Source of the DNA: an uncultured Chloroflexota bacterium
Lineage (GTDB): Bacteria; Chloroflexota; Anaerolineae; Aggregatilineales; Phototrophicaceae
DNA: 64,000 nucleotides
Reading direction: 5' to 3'
Assembly: GCA_937974245.1 (NCBI GenBank)
Contig: CALJKV010000026.1
Span: 1 to 64,000, forward strand
The notes beneath the pieces are model-generated. The model was not told the DNA's origin. It saw only the letters and a list, made by a program, of their open reading frames with translations, and did not search any database. Below, piece by piece: positions 61,912 to 64,000 of this stretch (the first letter of the stretch is position 1; each line of letters begins with the position of its first letter). Both the position numbers and the translations under genes were made by a program.

Positions 61912-63108
61912 TTATGCGCGGGCAGCGGCCAGCGCCTCGCTGATCTGCTGAATATGCTGGCGCGTGTGCGGGACAAGCCCGTGCATCTCAAAGGCCATCC
62001 ACCACAGGTTATTCTTGCGCTCGGCATATTCGATGGGGACCGCCCGCAGTAGTGCGACGGTTTCAGCATAGGAGCGGCGCAGTTCGGCCAGCAGCGCCGT
62101 TGTTGTCGGGAAGGTCGCCGTCACCCCTGCGATTCGCGCTGGCGTATTGGCCGTATACCCGGCGATTTCTGGCCCCTGCATCAGCCCGCCCAGCCAGTGT
62201 TGCAGCCAGCGCTCCGAAAGAATCAGGTGAGCCATGACCTGGTTCGCGCTCCATTCACCTTCCTCCGGGGATTGTGCCGCCTGCGCTTCTGTGACCCCGG
62301 TGAACAGCGCCGCGATCTCGCTATCGAGTTCGCCATAGATCGTTTCGTACTGGTCGCCCAGTGCCCCAAATGTCACTGGTATAGCCGGGACAGGGTAGCC
62401 GGAAAGTGTCAGGTTGATGGTGTGCCGCTCACTCCCTCGGTAAAAAATGACTTCGACGGCATCGCCCGGTTTCTTGTCCGCTACGATGAGATTCATAGGC
62501 ATGTTGGCTGTGACTGGTGTGCCGTTCATCGCCACAACCACGTCATCCGGCTGAATACCCGCTCTTTCCGCGCCCAGCCCCGGCACCAGCCCATTCACGC
62601 GCGTGCCTTCATGGACTGGCACGCCCAGCTTAGTGGCGACCTCAGCGTTAAATGCGCCAGGGTAAATGCCGATAATCACCCGCTCGGTGATGCGCGTATC
62701 CGCGCCGGTTTCGAGCATAACCGCCAGCACATGCAGCCGTTTTTCCCATTCGGCCTGCTGTCCATCTGTGACCATGCCGCCGGTTTGGGTCAGGGTCAAC
62801 CGCGTCTTGGCGTTCTGCTCGTCCAGCTGCACGTCAATCTGGCAATCTACCGGTTCTCCCGGCTCGCTCCAGGTAAATGCCGCCCGGCGGTTCTCTTCTA
62901 ATGCCGTGTACATGCCGAAGACCCGTTTATCCGGATTCCACAGCAGCAGGAGATGCCCACCGACTTCCGCCCGCAGGTGAGCGTCATCGGACAGCCAATC
63001 ACGAATCCAGTCCCGGTCTGTAAAAGCGCTGTAAACCTGGGGGGCAGGGGCTTGGATTATCCGGCTCACTGTCAGTGTATAGGTGAGGTCAGTATCTATT
63101 GCAACCAT
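61912..63108 (-). CDS. SRPBCC (AHSA1-like)-PDZ-DinB fusion protein
   Basis: A protein of 398 residues that appears to join three folds. Residues about 8-140 look like an AHSA1/SRPBCC domain (APAPQVYSAFTDRDWIRDWL, then a strand-rich part with FTWSEPGEP). Residues about 150-245 look like a PDZ domain (GTRVNGLVPGLGAERAGIQP, then DDVVVAMNGTPV and PGDAVEVIFYR). Residues about 255-395 look like a DinB four-helix domain (EEGEWSANQVMAHLILSERW and a C-terminal HTRQHIQQI, which could give metal-binding histidines). No signal peptide or membrane segment is seen. I know no enzyme with this architecture; ligand binding plus protein contact is a guess. It is convergent with the transporter genes. Confidence 0.75.
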   Translation of the reverse strand: MVAIDTDLTYTLTVSRIIQAPAPQVYSAFTDRDWIRDWLSDDAHLRAEVGGHLLLLWNPDKRVFGMYTALEENRRAAFTWSEPGEPVDCQIDVQLDEQNAKTRLTLTQTGGMVTDGQQAEWEKRLHVLAVMLETGADTRITERVIIGIYPGAFNAEVATKLGVPVHEGTRVNGLVPGLGAERAGIQPDDVVVAMNGTPVTANMPMNLIVADKKPGDAVEVIFYRGSERHTINLTLSGYPVPAIPVTFGALGDQYETIYGELDSEIAALFTGVTEAQAAQSPEEGEWSANQVMAHLILSERWLQHWLGGLMQGPEIAGYTANTPARIAGVTATFPTTTALLAELRRSYAETVALLRAVPIEYAERKNNLWWMAFEMHGLVPHTRQHIQQISEALAAARA

Positions 63109-63364
63109 TTGAAGGTCCTTTCACCAACTTTAAAAAATCAGATATACCAATTAACCGATTAAGTGGGTAGATAGCATAATCATACTCCCAAAAGGGCTTT
63201 CAGTCAACTGGGCAGCCGATTTTGCTCATGCCTAACTCATGAAAACTGGATACAATTGCGAGGCGGTTTATCCTGGTCAGGGTTGCCGCACTCTATTTGC
63301 TTATGTTGTACCCACAGGTGTTACACTACACGCTCAGAAAACCCACGAGAACAAGGAGATTCGC

Positions 63365-64000
63365 ATGAAAAAAGCGTCACTGATCGCCCTGGCTGTGCTG
63401 CTGGTCGGCCTTATCATGGTTCCGGCAGTATTCGCCCAGGATGCGCTTACCCCGGCGGCAATCTGCGAGAGCGCAGTAGCGGCGGCGGTTGAACCGGCGA
63501 CCCGCACCTTCACCCAGGCTGAACAGGTCTTGCAGCCCGGCGTGGATTACCGGGCAATCTTCTGTACGGAAGCCGGCCCAATCTATATTGACCTGCTGGA
63601 AGAATCCGTGCCGGTCACGGTCAATAACTTCGTCTTTCTGGCGGAGAACAACTATTACAACAACACGACCTTTCACCGTGTGATCGCCGACTTTATGGCG
63701 CAGGGTGGCGACCCTACCGGCACAGGAACGGGCGGTCCGGGCTATCAGTTTGCCGATGAGTTCGTCGGCTACTGGACGTTTGATGTACCAGGGCTGCTGG
63801 CGATGGCGAATGCCGGGCCGGGGACAAACGGCAGCCAGTTCTTCATCACGACTGCTCCAACCCCCCACCTGGACTTCCTCCATACGATATTTGGTGTGGT
63901 GCTGGAAGGCCAGGACAACGTGGCCGCCATCCGACTGCGCGACCCGCAGACCGATACCAATCCCGGCGCGGCTCTGCAGACGGTGGTGATAGTTACCGAC
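63365..64000 (+). CDS. Secreted cyclophilin-type peptidyl-prolyl isomerase (cut by window end)
   Basis: The frame is open from ATG 63365 to the window end (212 codons, no stop seen). A signal peptide covers about residues 1-24 (cleavage after VFA). The cyclophilin core is clear: TVNNFVFLAENNYYNNTTFH then RVIADFMAQGGDPTGTGTGG, and later AMANAGPGTNGSQFFIT and PHLDFLHTIFG. It catalyses cis-trans isomerisation of proline peptide bonds outside the cytoplasm and may help fold exported proteins. AAGGAG sits before the start. The 3' end lies outside the window. Confidence 0.92.
   Translation, partial: MKKASLIALAVLLVGLIMVPAVFAQDALTPAAICESAVAAAVEPATRTFTQAEQVLQPGVDYRAIFCTEAGPIYIDLLEESVPVTVNNFVFLAENNYYNNTTFHRVIADFMAQGGDPTGTGTGGPGYQFADEFVGYWTFDVPGLLAMANAGPGTNGSQFFITTAPTPHLDFLHTIFGVVLEGQDNVAAIRLRDPQTDTNPGAALQTVVIVTD

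Overview
The window is bacterial, with dense genes, short spacers and moderately high GC. It is dominated by a large modular type I polyketide synthase (PKS) locus. The gene mix fits a member of the Chloroflexota, possibly Anaerolineae: a family 5 peptide ABC system, a YcaQ-type winged-helix protein, a Tat/NusB cluster, a trans-3-hydroxyproline gene pair and several alpha/beta hydrolases. That assignment is inference, because no rRNA or other taxonomic marker is present.

Region 1 (1-435) has no recognisable gene and looks more AT-rich than what follows. Region 2 (436-40704) reads entirely rightward with short gaps or overlaps and looks like one operon of about 40 kb. It holds a free-standing thioesterase, an Sfp-type phosphopantetheinyl transferase, six single-module PKS proteins (called A to F here) and a predicted surface lipoprotein hydrolase. 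The modules are: A, KS-AT-DH-ER-KR-ACP; B, KS-AT-(dead DH)-KR-ACP; C, KS-AT-DH-ER-KR-ACP; D, KS-AT-cMT-ACP; E, KS-AT-DH-cMT-ER-KR-ACP; F, KS-AT-DH-cMT-KR-ACP. There is no loading module and no terminal thioesterase domain. If the six proteins work in gene order and all intact-looking domains are active, they add six extender units to an unknown acyl starter. The result would be a methyl-branched, mostly reduced chain with a ketone from D, a hydroxyl from B and an alpha-methyl-enoyl end from F. KR C has lost its catalytic serine and KR E its catalytic tyrosine, so this prediction is uncertain at two steps.

Region 3 (40758-44852) has rsfS (probably with a CTG start), a BioH-like hydrolase, an operon of a PyrK-like Fe-S protein, a PIG-L deacetylase and a degenerate dihydroorotate dehydrogenase-fold protein, and a small acidic protein. 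Region 4 (44950-51533) is leftward: a YcaQ-like glycosylase, an alkaline-phosphatase-superfamily phosphodiesterase, arginase, an anchored hydrolase, tatC, a tatA/B gene and nusB. Region 5 (51666-57411) is rightward: an alpha/beta hydrolase, a probable trans-3-hydroxy-L-proline dehydratase with its partner reductase, and clpC, which is followed by a hairpin. Region 6 (57789-64000) holds a peptide/solute binding protein with two permeases but no ATPase genes, a convergent SRPBCC-PDZ-DinB fusion gene, and a secreted cyclophilin cut by the window edge.

The most unusual content is the PKS locus, with its run of three C-methylating modules and its inactivated reductive domains. Next are the PyrK-like/PIG-L/PyrD-like operon, the three-domain fusion gene and the rsfS start.
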